Positions 12,107-23,923 of a stretch of DNA of 64,000 nucleotides are shown in pieces. The stretch spans positions 2,542,457-2,606,456 of the forward strand of contig QEOQ01000508.1 of the NCBI GenBank assembly GCA_010279815.1, written 5' to 3'. Both the position numbers and the translations under genes were made by a program. Under the pieces are notes generated by a model. That model saw nothing but the letters and a program-made list of their open reading frames with translations, was not told the DNA's origin and ran no database searches. This stretch comes from Brachionus plicatilis. Taxonomy: Eukaryota; Rotifera; Eurotatoria; Ploima; Brachionidae. Within the stretch, counting starts at the first letter, position 1; each line of letters begins with the position of its first letter.

Positions 12107-14362
12107 AATTGTTTGTTTTAGTCACTAACTTATTGATTATTTAGAGTTTAATTTTATTTTTAATAAAATTTTAGTCTTTGTTGAATTAAATTTTTTTTTC
12201 AAGATTTAATTGTTTTATTTGATTCTAAAGCAATTAAAGATTTAAACGAGAAAAAAAAAAAGAAAATTGAGTCATGATTTATTTTTAGTTTTGAAATTAA
12301 GAGAGACTTTAGAAAAATAATAAATTATGACTGAAAATTTTTACCTAATAGCATTTTTAAAGTTTATTTGAATTCTGTTTTTTTATTTTTGCTTCAATTA
12401 ACTTTTTTATTATCAAAAAAAAATTTAAATTTGTCCAAATAAAATTAACGGGTCACTTATGGGAATATTTGTTTAGTTTTATTCTAAGCTGATAATGTTT
12501 CAGTGGGATACAATTATTGTTCACTTTTTTTTTCTCACACTATGTTTATTTTCATTCTATTAAGAAATTAATTGTTAGCTTGAATACTCACTTTTTTATT
12601 CTGACATGAATTAATCTACAATTTTTGTTCTCTAATTTTTAGTGAAATTTTATTTAATAAAAAATTTTCTTTGTATACTTCAAGCAGAAAAATATTTTGT
12701 ATGACACTTAAACAACTGATAAACAATCAAAATACCTTACTTAGAGACAAAAAATATTTAATTAACATTTTTTTAACTTAACTGATTGGTTTCATTTGAA
12801 AAATAAAAACAATTATTTAAACAAAATTAAAATGAGTGATTTTGTATTTACTTCGAAAATTTGTCGTTGATTTCTAAACAGGAATTCAAGCTTATCCGAT
12901 TTCCAAATAAAATGATATTTCACGAAAAAAATAGATAAAAAACTTTCTCATAGCTTTTTTTTAGCTCTCTAATGATAAATAAAATTTAAACAATAAACAT
13001 GTTTTTTGATTAATTTACTTTATCATATTATTTTTAAAAAATAAGCTTCTTTAAGTTGATTTTTTAAATATGGTTTTTGCTAAAAATTAAAAATTTTAAT
13101 AAAATTTTTTTAGTTTACAGAAAAAATTAGGTTTCATAAATGATTTTAGACAAAATTATATTTTTTACAATGTGAAATTTCATTCAAAAATACCAATACA
13201 AAATTTTAGCTCTTAATTAAAAAAGATTATGTATTATTTATATTTTTATAAGTGTTAAATTGTTTTATTTAGCTGTTTTTTTTTTGAACATTCAAAAAAA
13301 AAAATCCCAAGAACAAAAACAAACAAAAGCATATCTTTTTTAATTTTCTTTTGAATTAATTTTTAAATCAAGAAATTGTTTTTTCAAATTATTTAAAATA
13401 TCATCATCTTGTTTCAGCATGAAAATTGCTTAATTTTTTCAAATTTTATTAATGGAAGAGAATTTTATCTTACAATTTTGGGAAGCTTTTTATCAAAATT
13501 CGGAATGCATATTATTTTATCTAATCTTACAATTAAAATTTTTTTTTCTTTAAGATAACTAAATATTAATCATTAAAAGTGATAAAAATATGTATAAATA
13601 TGTTTATTTTTTAATTAATTGAAAAACATTTAAATTGTTCGAATTTTATTGAATGAGCCTAACTAGAAAATGAATAAATCTAATTAGGGTCTAATTAGAA
13701 ATAAAAAATAAAATCAAATCTAAAATCAAATAAAATTAAAACTGAAAAATTTTACCATTCAATTTTTTAATGAATTATCATGACAAGGCATTTGTAAAAC
13801 TAAGCGGCCAAAATCATTTTTGGTTTATTAAAAAATCTAAAATATTTTCAAAAAGGACGAGGGGTTTTGACGCATAAATAAAAATAATAGAGCATAAAAA
13901 ATTAAACCATAGCATAATGAATTAAAAGTTAAGATTTTTTTTCTCGCATATTTTTTTTTATTAAAGCAAAAAAAATTTTGGAAAGGATAAGAATATTTAA
14001 TTTCAAGCATAAGTAATTCAAAAAGAAAATTGACTAGTTTTATATTATTTTATGCCTCCAAAGAGTAAAATAAAATACGAATGATTAAAAATCAAAATAT
14101 TTAAAAATTGTTTGTTCTGGTCAAAATTCAACTCATATTATATGTATGGACACGACCACTCTTATATCATAAATTAAATAAAATATATAATAAATTGAAT
14201 TAAGTTTTGCATTAATTTATTAAAGTATAATAAAAATAAAATTACATAATATTTTTAATATAATTCAATAAAATCAATTAAATTCTTACTTTATCTTAAT
14301 GATTTATACTATCTCATTTAAAAAAAATCATAAAAATAATAAATTCAAACAATATTTTTTAA
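12107..14362. other. Intergenic, no gene seen
   Basis: Very AT-rich. The first 150 bp probably hold the eEF1B 3' UTR. A short stretch near 13165-13210 (ACAATGTGAAATTTCAT followed by CCAATACAAAATTTT) matches one end of the MULE-like MITE at 44993 and is probably an orphan end. Nothing else is supported. Confidence 0.5.
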
Positions 14363-14884
14363 TTAATTTTTTTTTTGTTTACATTTATTAATAGGACGAT
14401 AATAGTACAATTTTTTTTTGCAAAGGCTTACCACAAGTATCGCAAAATTTTCTTTCATTGGCAGTCTTTTTCGTATGGAATTCGGTTCTTGAGTAGTTTT
14501 ATCATCATCGATCGAATTTTCTTCTTGATATTTTCTCAAGTCAGATAGTTGTACTTCTAAAATTTTGACATTTTTTGATGGTGCGCCTCTCTTTCTATTA
14601 TTATGAAAAGGTAAATCCATTCCAATCGAGTTAAAATCAAGAAGATGAAGTCTAAATGAACATTAAATAACGTGATTACACTTATAGTGCTTTTGCCATA
14701 ATGTACAAGTGCAGGTGCTTAACTTCCAGTTTTCTCGGTAAATATTTACTAAGAGAAATGAATAAATACACTGCATCGTTTCATCAAAAGTCGACCATTC
14801 TTCATTTTCTAGACTCTGAAGGTGCTGCCCAAGACTAATAAGCTTCTTAATGAAATGTGTTAATTAAGGTGATTTTTATATCAA
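14363..14884 (-). pseudogene. Decayed MULE transposase C-terminus (SWIM zinc finger plus basic tail)
   Basis: Read on the minus strand from about 14884. The frame is open through WSTFDETMQCIYSF and WKLSTCTCTLWQKHYKCNHVI, a SWIM-type CxCx(n)CxH zinc finger as found at the end of Mutator-like transposases. A TAA directly after it is followed in the same frame by LLDFNSIGMDLPFHNN and RKRGAPSKN, which matches the basic AT-hook-like tail of MULE proteins (usual form KRGRPxK). One in-frame nonsense codon and loss of the upstream DDE core make this a relic. The final stop is at 14363. Confidence 0.7.
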
Positions 14885-14919
14885 AAAGTATATTTTTAAT
14901 TAATTTAGTAAAAAATCAA

Positions 14920-15371
14920 TACCGTAAACTCGTGACCATTACTCTTGGAACAATGTAAAAATTTGGGTTTATTCCATACGAAACTAATACCATCTAAACC
15001 ATGTTATAAAATTTTTTTAATTTTTTTTAGAATAAACCTTGACGTCTGACTTTAAATTCGAAATTAAAAAAAATTAAAAATTAAATCTTATTCTAATTTT
15101 TGTATTTATTCTAAGAGTAAAAATTAAATTCGATTAAAAATTAAAAATTAAAAATTAAAAATTAAAATTAAATTTAAAATTAAAAAATTCGATTTAAATA
15201 GCCAAAAAAAACTGTATAAAAACATTTATTTTTTATTTTGCCTAATAATTTTACCATTTTCGTCAAAAAAATAAAAATATTTTATAACATGGTTTCAATT
15301 GTATTAGTTCCGTATGGAATAAACCCAAATTTTGACATTGTTCCAAGAGTAATGGTCACAAGTTTACGGTA
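14920..15371. mobile_element. Foldback MITE, mariner-like ends
   Basis: Inverted repeats of about 105 bp at 14920-15024 and 15267-15371. Both begin TACCGTAAACTYGTGACCAT and run through ACTCTTGGAACAATG and GGGTTTATTCCATACG with few mismatches. The TA at each end could be the target dinucleotide of a Tc1/mariner insertion. The 240-bp centre is low-complexity and non-coding. Confidence 0.7.
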
Positions 15372-15451
15372 GCATTATTTAGTTTTTAATTAATCTATTA
15401 TATTTTTATTTAAAAAAAAAAAATTTATTTTTAATATGCAGTTTTTATTAA

Positions 15452-15664
15452 ATTTATGGTACATTTTATTCAAAGAATGGGTATAGATTATATTTTGCGT
15501 TTTATGCATTGCAAGCAAAACTTGTACCTGTCGATGGTTTTAGACCTAGATACTTACAGTTTTTTCAGGTATCTGAAGTAACTCAAATATCTGAAATGAC
15601 TCAAGAATCTGAAATGACTCAAGAATCTAAAATGACTCAAAATTCAGATGCTGAAAAAATCTAA
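15452..15664 (+). pseudogene. Unassigned ORF fragment with a six-residue tandem repeat
   Basis: Open frame of 70 codons without a start, following a stop and a possible TATGCAG acceptor. It reads YSKNGYRLYFAFYALQAKL, VPVDGFRPRYLQFF, then repeats of SEMTQE (18-bp DNA unit, about 15568-15645) and stops. I do not recognise the family. It sits between transposon debris and the 3' end of UBA2, so it could be a transposon fragment or the last exon of an unrecognised gene. Confidence 0.3.
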
Positions 15665-15932
15665 AAAAATAAAAAAATCCTGTGTTTTTTAGTTAAGTTA
15701 TTTTGGCTATATAGTTTAACCAAAGATGTTAAAAATTCAAATAAAAAAAGAAAAATATCTTATTAGAATATACTTTATTTCATTGATTGTCTGTTCTAAA
15801 AAAAAAAGAATTGTATTTTTTACATTTTTGTTCCGAAACAAAAGAAAAATTTTTGAATAGAAAATTTTTTTTTTAATTAAATTGAATTTGGACGAATTCA
15901 CACTAAAAATCAATTAAATAAGAAAAATTTAA

Positions 15933-18649
15933 CTATTCAAGTGTAATAGCATCATTTGATCCTTCGTCATTTAGAGTAGAACTGTCAACAGTGCTTGGGT
16001 TAGTATTTCCGTTCTGGTAATAATTTGACGAGACAGTTTGTCTTGATTGACTATCATCATCATTTATCTCAATGACATCATCTTCACTACAGCATTCTAT
16101 TACATCATCATCATCCTCACCGCCCGAACCATTCGAATCCTTATTTTCTTTTGGCATTGTCTTGTGACCATTTTGACCATTTAAATTTTCAGCTACTTGC
16201 TTAGAATCGTCCTCGATCATAATTTCTTCGACTTCTTCCAAAAGTACATCATTTTCACATTGCTGGTTATTTTTTACTTCGTCCTCATCACTAATAACAT
16301 CACTGGCATTGTTCACCGAAGTTGAAGTTAAATCTTCAGATTCCTCTGGCTTTAATTTTTTACTCGAAGTCTCCTCTTCACTTGGTACATTTTCATCCAG
16401 GAACGCTTTCTCATAAGAACGCTTCTTTTCCTCACTTGACTTCACAGACTCGATAACAATATCTTCTTCGACAGGCTTCGACTTTCTCTCCTCTTCTAAT
16501 TGTCTTTGTTTTAAGTTTTCTTTTTCCACATTTATTTGAATATCTTTTATAGCTTGACTATCTGAAATAAATTCATATTCTTTTGTACTGTCTAAATTTT
16601 CACTAAAAGAAATATTGTCAAAAATTAATTTAGATATTTGATCAAAGTTGGCAAAAAGTCTAAAGTCACAATGATGAAAGGTTCAGTCCAGACTGGCTTG
16701 AAATTTGAAGTTAAGATTTCATTTAAGACAAATATTTTGAAAAATAAATAAACAATTTCTAAAAGAAAAACTTGTTTTTATCAAAATCAAATAATTTCTT
16801 TTACAAAAGAAAGCAAAAAACTAAAAAAATATCTAAAGTCAAAGTTTTGACTTGGTTTGAAAAATAAGTAAAATCTAATGACTTTGACTTTTTGCCAACT
16901 TGGTATTTGATATAAATTTATTTGCCAACCTATGATAAAGAATTATTTTTAATTCATAGTCTTGGAAAAAATCGTCACATTTCAGCCTAGATTGGTCAGT
17001 CAGACCAAAAGTGGACAAAGTTTTTTCATTATTAGCTAAATGAAATAAAAATTGATTAAATTTTTTTTTAAATTTTGAGTCACTTTTTACCATCAGTTTC
17101 GCCTTCTTCAGATGAAATGACTATGCGTCCAGTTCCGTCATCAATTTCAACATCAGGCTGGACCATATTTAGCTCTTGTTTTAAAATCTGTAGAATAAAA
17201 AAAATTCAAAATTAATAAAAAAAAATTTGAAAAAAAATTTGAAAAAAATCCTGTACTTTAGTTTCGAATTGTTTTACAGTAAAAGTGTTTAAATTGATCT
17301 TGACCAATATTTCTGGCTTAACAGCACAGACATAGCATTTTGGATTTGGTTTTACCAATTGACCAGGAACAATCATTTTATTTTGTATCGGTCTGTCTCT
17401 AAGATAAACCGTTTTGCATTCTTCTGTCTTATTTTCCAAGACTTTAAGGGCCTCCAAAACGATTAGACCAGCAACAATGGCATTAGTGGTCGCAATTGCT
17501 GGAATGATGTTGCCCGCCAAAGATTTTATTTCAAATTTTGACTTGACCACAATCGAGAAGACCACACATCTGAGATTGGCCGCCGAGGCGACAAAGTTCA
17601 TGGCATCTTCGTCATCTTTGTCCCAACACAATATGCCATCGTCACCTGCATTCGTCAGTCTTTGGTACAATTTATTGATGGAGTCTTCGAAAATTTTGCA
17701 GCATTCATTCATGGACCATATCCTCAATGATGTCATTTTGCTATTTTCCTGACTATTTTGATCTTCCCTCAGCGGAATTGAACTGTTGTTGATGCACTCG
17801 CTCCAATCAAGCGGAGTTGGAGGCTTCCTCTTTTCCCACAGTTTGCTCATTGAGAGTAAATATTTGACATCATCATTGAAAAGCTTATTGAACAATTTGA
17901 CTGAGTTGTATTTGGTCTCTTTGGCCCATTGTCGCGTGGACACTCGAACCACTTCAGTTTTTTCAACCGAATTTTGTCCAGCATTGGCCATGTTTTCGGG
18001 ATCTTCGCCATCTGGTGAAACAGCCTCGTCCGGGTCTTCAGCTCCAAACAGCTGATTGAACAAGTGTTTGGCCCATACAATGCAGTGTATTGGTTCAGAT
18101 GGCGTGTTACGGATAGTGCAACCTGGAAAGGTTTTTTGCGGAGGCTTAGGCAAACAGTCGTAGCATTCTGTGGTATTTTTTTTAATCAATGTGACTTGTC
18201 CGAGATAGCCAGCACTGCCGCTCTCAATGAGAGGCACGTCCGCGGCAAGGCAAAGCCGGTTTACATGGGACCGAGCTGCTTTATTGTCAAGTGCATTGAG
18301 AACTATTGAAAATTGCTTAAAGTAATCAACATTGTACTTTTGGTTCATTATGCTATCATGGTAGGCTGTGATATTGGCATTTGGATTGTACTTGAGGACA
18401 CTTTCTCGGGCAGTCAGGGCTTTTGGTTTGCCAACATGGCATTTTTGGAACAAAAATTGACGATTCAAGTTGCTCAATTCAATTGTGTCTAGATCGATCT
18501 TGAAAAAGAATGGTTATTTGACAAAATGATGACATTTGGATACCTACGACTTGAATATCTGTAAAGCCTGTAAGAATTAAATTCTTTAACAATTCGCACC
18601 CGATGCCACCCGCCCCGACAACTAATAGTCTGTGACTGCTCAAATCCAT
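15933..18649 (-). CDS. UBA2: SUMO-activating enzyme subunit 2 (UBA2/SAE2)
   Basis: Catalytic subunit of the SUMO E1; with SAE1 it adenylates SUMO and carries it as a thioester. Exons: 18548-18649, 17257-18498, 17091-17187, 16930-17035 and 15933-16602, all phases consistent, giving 738 residues (human 640). The Rossmann motif VVGAGGIGCELLKN is at 10-23 and IELSNLNRQFLF follows. Catalytic Cys lies in TFPGCTIRNTPS near residue 161. Zinc ligands are in ECYDC and CYVCAVKPE. The ubiquitin-fold domain includes VQPDVEIDDGTGRIVISSEE and CDDFFQDYELKIILYHSE. The C-terminal tail of about 220 residues is acidic and lysine-rich, longer than in human, with a SUMO-interacting-like segment DDVIEINDDD. Intron 3 is only 55 bp. 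Intron 4 holds a MITE. Confidence 0.96.
16643..16903. mobile_element. hAT-like MITE in UBA2 intron 4, 8-bp target duplication
   Basis: 261 bp with ends CAAAGTTGGCAAAAAGTC and (reverse complement) CCAAGTTGGCAAAAAGTC. It is flanked by an exact 8-bp direct repeat TATTTGAT (16635-16642 and 16904-16911). The right edge is about 20 bp from the exon 4 donor. Same family as the elements at 56868 and 59843. Confidence 0.8.
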
Positions 18650-19339
18650 GGGTTATCGATTTTGACTAGAGATAAAAAACGTTTTATCAAAAATATTTAC
18701 TAAATTAAGGAAAATTAGTCAAACGTATAGTTAAATTTTTTTTTTTTTCAAATAAATTTTGCAATTTTTGCATCAAGTCACATGTTTTTTAACAAAATTG
18801 CTTGATTTCAAATTTCAAAAATTTTCGTTATTTTTAAGAAAAAATTTTGAGTGTATGCACTTTTTCAACAAAAAAACAAAAAATCAAAACTTTTATTTAT
18901 TTTCAAAATTTTATTTGTAAAAAATAAATAAAACAAAAAAACTCGAGAAAATTTCTGATTGCTATAGAAATTCGTATTTTAAAAATATAATGAAAAAGGC
19001 GTTTTTAAAAGGATCACTAATTTTTATTAAATGACACTAAATTTTATTCATATTTTTTTTGGTGAATAAATAAAAATATCGAGTAAAATAATACAAATGC
19101 CAAGTAAAAAATGTAATTTTTTAAGTAAGAAAAAAAAAATAATTTCAGTAAAAATTCCAAAAATTTTCATTATAAAATTATTTTGTCAGGTTATAGTCTA
19201 TAAGAAAAAAAAATTATAATATCATCGTTTGTTGAATCATAGAGTAAATAAGATTTAGATTCACATTCGGCACCGCCAGATTTTACTTTATTGCATCGAA
19301 AAAAAATTTTTTTGCCATTACATTCATTAGTATAACTAG
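18650..19339. other. Intergenic upstream of UBA2
   Basis: AT-rich, no supported gene. The first few hundred bases should contain the UBA2 promoter; no motif stands out. Confidence 0.5.
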
Positions 19340-20022
19340 AGAATCCATGAAATGTCTAGGCATCACACTCTCTGAGGATGATAAGAACTCAGAACATATA
19401 AATAAAAGAAAAAAGGCAGTCTATGCATCGTTGGCCAAATTAAAGGTCCTTGGTATTGTTAGCACATCCAAACATTAAAGGACAATTATTTAAGACGTAT
19501 TATTTAGGACGTACGTGTTGCTGGTCTAATTATGGACTAGAGAACCACAATCTAGGTTCAACAGAAAAACTAAAAATTAAGCGAATAGAGGGTAACGTCA
19601 TTAAAAGCATACTTGGGGTACCAAAAAGGTGCAGGACAACTGAGTTACTTCTGGCGCTTAACTTAGACCCAACCATTATTCGACTCAACACTTTAAAATG
19701 TGATTTCTATCAGAGACTCATCCGAAATACCTACACCAGGGAAATATTAAGAAACAATTGAAGTCAATCAAAGTTTTATTTCTGAAATAGACTAATTTAA
19801 AAGCTTTGTAGGAGATGACAGCTCTTTGGAACGGAGTGAAGTTTGTAGCGTCTACCAATACATAGTAAAAACTGACCTGAGGGCTTCAAAAGAAGATCAT
19901 ATATTCCTGAAAATTAGAGAGATATTTAGCCACATGAATAGAGAGGAGATACCAAAAATGTTTTTTGAGTTCACCAGATTTTATCGACAGAAGTAAAACC
20001 AAAACTGCAGAAAAAAAAAAAA
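19340..20022 (+). pseudogene. Decayed non-LTR retrotransposon 3' end with poly(A)
   Basis: Reverse-transcriptase C-terminal and post-RT region in pieces. MKCLGITLSEDDKNSEHIN and KAVYASLAKLKVLG come first. A frame change follows, then IKGQLFKTYY, YGLENHNL, IKSILGVPKRCRTTELLLAL and LKCDFYQRLIRN up to a stop at 19761, then further relics ending at FFEFTRFYRQK and a stop. An A-run at about 20011-20022 marks the insertion's 3' end. Frameshifts and missing catalytic core make it inactive. It ends 33 bp before the assembly gap. Confidence 0.75.
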
Positions 20023-20054
20023 ATCCAATATTATATTCTTATATTTAATGTTTG

Positions 20055-20609
20055 NNNNNNNNNNNNNNNNNNNNNNNNNNNNNNNNNNNNNNNNNNNNNN
20101 NNNNNNNNNNNNNNNNNNNNNNNNNNNNNNNNNNNNNNNNNNNNNNNNNNNNNNNNNNNNNNNNNNNNNNNNNNNNNNNNNNNNNNNNNNNNNNNNNNNN
20201 NNNNNNNNNNNNNNNNNNNNNNNNNNNNNNNNNNNNNNNNNNNNNNNNNNNNNNNNNNNNNNNNNNNNNNNNNNNNNNNNNNNNNNNNNNNNNNNNNNNN
20301 NNNNNNNNNNNNNNNNNNNNNNNNNNNNNNNNNNNNNNNNNNNNNNNNNNNNNNNNNNNNNNNNNNNNNNNNNNNNNNNNNNNNNNNNNNNNNNNNNNNN
20401 NNNNNNNNNNNNNNNNNNNNNNNNNNNNNNNNNNNNNNNNNNNNNNNNNNNNNNNNNNNNNNNNNNNNNNNNNNNNNNNNNNNNNNNNNNNNNNNNNNNN
20501 NNNNNNNNNNNNNNNNNNNNNNNNNNNNNNNNNNNNNNNNNNNNNNNNNNNNNNNNNNNNNNNNNNNNNNNNNNNNNNNNNNNNNNNNNNNNNNNNNNNN
20601 NNNNNNNNN
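20055..20609. other. Assembly gap (555 Ns)
   Basis: Unresolved bases. Neighbouring A-runs and AT-rich repeats probably caused the break. Any ORF called across it is meaningless. Confidence 0.99.
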
Positions 20610-20714
20610 TTTTATTTATATTAAATAAATTTTTTCAGAACAAGTCAATTATTAATTATTATAAAAATTTTAATATTATTAAAAATTTTAATATTACTAA
20701 AAATTAAAAAATCA

Positions 20715-20860
20715 AGCTACTCTTTAGCAAATTTACGTGTACATTGGGAGTTGTTGTTGCCTTTATGGCACTTAGAATTACATAGGACTCCATTTTTTTA
20801 CAATTACAATTACAGTCACATTTTCCCGTACAATTGCATTTCAGAACCCTTGGCTACCTG
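20715..20860 (-). pseudogene. Cysteine-rich (CXC-like) coding fragment, frameshifted
   Basis: On the minus strand one frame reads LKCNCTGKCDCNCNCKK and, after a one-base shift in an A-run, the next reads NGVLCNSKCHKGNNNSQC up to TRKFAKE and stop. The spacing of cysteines resembles the Cys-rich tails seen on some transposon proteins and CXC domains, but I cannot name the family. One missing A would restore continuity, so either decay or sequencing error is possible. Confidence 0.35.
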
Positions 20861-21029
20861 CAAATAGAATGAAGAGAATTAATTTCTCTTTATGATTTTT
20901 CTTTAGTTAAATTGAAGGATTCTAATTTAACTAATTTTTGCTTGCAAATGTGAAAAGCCTTTTCATCTTAGGATTGACCACTTTGAGCAAACGTAGAACT
21001 AGTTGAGAAATGATCTAAATTTTCAAGAT

Positions 21030-21200
21030 CAGAAACGGTCTTAAAAGAATAGATTGGGTCAGACTTCCTCCGCACTGCAGCTTGCTTTCACGATTCGGAC
21101 CAGCCGAAAGTATTAGAGGACACAAGTGGGGTCTCTTCATTCAAGCACCCACCAACTGGGCCCAGCGTGAAAAAGTCGGCTAGTTTGTTGAAAGAATTCG
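21030..21200. other. GC-rich patch of unknown nature
   Basis: About 170 bp near 50% GC within sequence otherwise close to 20% GC. Both strands have short open frames (plus: RLPPHCSLLSRFGPAESIRG; minus: FFTLGPVGGCLNEETP), none with a recognisable motif. It could be a fragment of a transposon, structured RNA or foreign DNA. Confidence 0.3.
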
Positions 21201-21239
21201 AAAACCGAATCGTCAAATACAGAGTGCTTTTTTAGATGT

Positions 21240-22598
21240 AACATAAAAATTTTCCCGATAAAAAAATATTCTCTTGAAATATATTAATTAAATATATTTA
21301 AATTATTTTTTAATAAATTTAAAAAAATCTTTTATTTACACTTTTTAATCATTTATTAATGTTCGACTAAAAAATTATTCTAGATTTAATGATTAGTCAA
21401 TTTTGAGACATTTGATGTACAATTTTACATTTATTGAACCAAAAATCTATTACTAACTTGTTATCTAAACAAATTTGTGTTGTCCATGAGTTGGCTTCAC
21501 GAATGGTTTTAGTATGGGTCTCTGCTTTTTCACTTATGACGTTTTGCTAATATACATAAGAAAAATATTTTGTACATATAAAAATAAATTTTACTTAAAT
21601 TCTAGTAAAATATACACTTATTTCTAATTCGAATTTAAAATTCTTAAATCTTACTTATGACAAGTAAAATATACATATTTAAATAAAAACACACATAAAA
21701 ATTAAAGCAAACATAGAGTTTAGAAAATAATACAACACTAAACAAAAAGTTTAAAATGGAAGAATGCGTTGTGGTGATTGTCTCATTTACAAAATATTTC
21801 AAAACAATCAACATGCAATTGATTGTGATGATATAGTAAATGATCAAGATCTAATACTAAACCTGGCAAAAAGAAAACAAAGTCAAATCCATTAAGTTAT
21901 GATTAAACCAATTTAAAATAATTTTATTTGTGTCACTTTTTATATTTTTTTACATTCATATGGTTTTTTATACATTTAAATAAAGAACTTTACAACAAAC
22001 TAGATACTTTTACTTTATTGTAAAAAGATCTTACGTATATTTAAATTTTCTTATGTAAATTTGCATTTTGTTGTAAGTGTAAATAACCAGACCTGTTTTA
22101 GTATTCATTTAAAGTGTAATAAAGTTTTGTGAGACCTAAAATTTAAAAGAAAAAGAACATGTCAATCTTAATACATTAATGTTTGTTAAAATGTTCCTGT
22201 CCTAATATATGTGCCAAAAACTAAATATTTTAGTGTCATTTAAAAAAGTTGGATATTTTTATATGTTTAAATAGTATTTTTCTTTAATTATGTGAATAAA
22301 ATTATTTTAGGTATTTTTTTAATAAATTTGGGTTAGAAACTTAATAATTTGGGGTATTTTATTTAAAAATTGTGGTATCACAAATGAATTCGCCTTTGAC
22401 TATTCGATTTTCCAATTGTTCAGAGAGAAATGATATCCGAGACAACCAACCAGCTAATAATGAAAACTAAACCTAACAAGTTTAGAGATCAAATTCGTAA
22501 TAATCGCTATTGGAAAGCAAACATTTTTTGGTTGAGTTTCGACACCAAGTTAATGAGAGATTTTTTTTCTTAAATTGATATTTTTTTTAATAAATTAG
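21240..22598. other. Intergenic, no gene seen
   Basis: AT-rich sequence with no supported coding or RNA gene. Confidence 0.4.
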
Positions 22599-23923
22599 AT
22601 GTCAATTTGGCTTAGTTTTTCGTTAGGAGATAAATATTTTTTTTAGTGTATAATTTTATTTATAAAAAGGAGATAAAAAAATAAGTGGATAAATTATTTT
22701 TGTAGGAGATAAATATAAACTAAAATTGATAATTATTTTCAAAGGTAGATAATTAATTTGTGAAGTAGATATTTATCATATAAGTGTTTATTTTTTGATT
22801 TTTGACAATTTGACTTAAATGTATCAATTTCAATTAAATTAATTTCTTAATTGAGTAAATAATCAGCTTGTTACATAATTTATATAAAAATGAATTCCTT
22901 GAAACTGCTTGAAAATTAAACTTTGAAATAAATAAAATTTTAACTTTAAATCTGATTAAAAAAAATGTCTGAAGCCTCTTCAACTTCTGTTCTTTTATCG
23001 GTCAATAATCAAGAAAATCAACTTGATAATACTGATAATGATGTTGAAGAGATAGAGCAAGTGCAATCGAAACGTGGTTCAAACACAGTCTACGACGAAT
23101 ACGCAACTTATTCCAACTTTGCCGAATTTGTTGAATCACTTGAAGGTGGTCAGATCGACGGAAATAGATGGGCAAAAAAGGCAAAAAGAGTCACAAAAGA
23201 AGGTGAAAAGCAATTTTACAAATGTTCGTCGTGTTCCAAAAAAATGTTTTCGCTTAAGCTTCGCACAAGTCAAGACGTTAAAGTCTGTATTGAAGATTGT
23301 CTTCACTTGCATACCGACGGACCATCAAAAGAATTTTGGGAAAAAAGCAAAAACCGATTTCGCACTTTTTAAACCTGAACAAATTTCCGGGTTTAGACTT
23401 AGCAATCGAAGGTAATGCAAAACGAGGTCGAAAAAAAAAGGCAAGAGCAGCATTAGAAAGAAATTCAATTGTTCCGATTAACAGGCAGATAGACAATCTA
23501 AATCAACACGAAGTTCTACAAGAGGTTGCAAGTACGATTCAAATTGTAAATTATTCAATCGTTAATGTTTCTAATCAAAATCAACTTGTTTTGGCTTCAA
23601 GTTCAGTAGCAGTTCACGATCAAGTCGAAAATAATATTCAAGTTTCTGAGAAACGTAAACGCGTAAGACCAAAAAAATCAAGCAATGAAAACGAGCAATT
23701 GTCAAAAAGAGTAAGAAAATAAGTGTTAATTACTTTGTTTGTATTTTTTTTTTGTATTTTATTTTTGTAATTTTTTTTATTAATTGTCTCTTCTTAAAAA
23801 ATAAATATATTCTGCAAAAAATGTTTATACACTTTTATTTTTTTTTTATCTACTTTTTATGAATTAAATTATACACTAAAAAAAATATTTATCTCCTAAC
23901 AAAAAATATACTCATGTCAATTT
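22599..23923 (+). mobile_element. MULE-type DNA transposon, internally deleted, with 10-bp target duplication
   Basis: Element 22609-23913 is bounded by the 10-bp direct repeat ATGTCAATTT (22599-22608 and 23914-23923). Inverted repeats of about 80-90 bp share GTTAGGAGATAAATATTTTT and TTAGTGTATAATTTWATT. A 9-10 bp duplication and long inverted repeats are typical of Mutator-like elements. It carries a FLYWCH-type coding region but no transposase core, so it is probably non-autonomous. Confidence 0.85.
22965..23722 (+). pseudogene. MULE-encoded FLYWCH plus AT-hook protein, frame broken in the middle
   Basis: The first frame (22965-23372) has an acidic N-terminus, then YATYSNFAEFVESLEGGQID, GNRWAKKAKRV, FYKCSSCSKKMF and CLHLHTDGPSKEFW: the F/W/C-C/H-H pattern of a FLYWCH zinc finger. 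It stops at 23372. The neighbouring frame continues LDLAIEGN, KRGRKKKARAALERN and ends near KRKRVRPKKSS at 23722, resembling the basic tail that closes MULE transposases. The DDE core normally between them is absent. An internal deletion with a frame change explains this; a small intron or a ribosomal shift is less likely. Upstream ATG at 22965 fits the element's left half. Confidence 0.65.

Noticed and set aside
20048..20707. Long ORFs across 20048-20707
   Set aside because: They run through the block of Ns; no real sequence supports them.
21644..21847. 67-codon hydrophobic ORF on minus strand
   Set aside because: Composition follows base bias (Ile/Val/Tyr/Phe) and no neighbouring exon or motif supports it.
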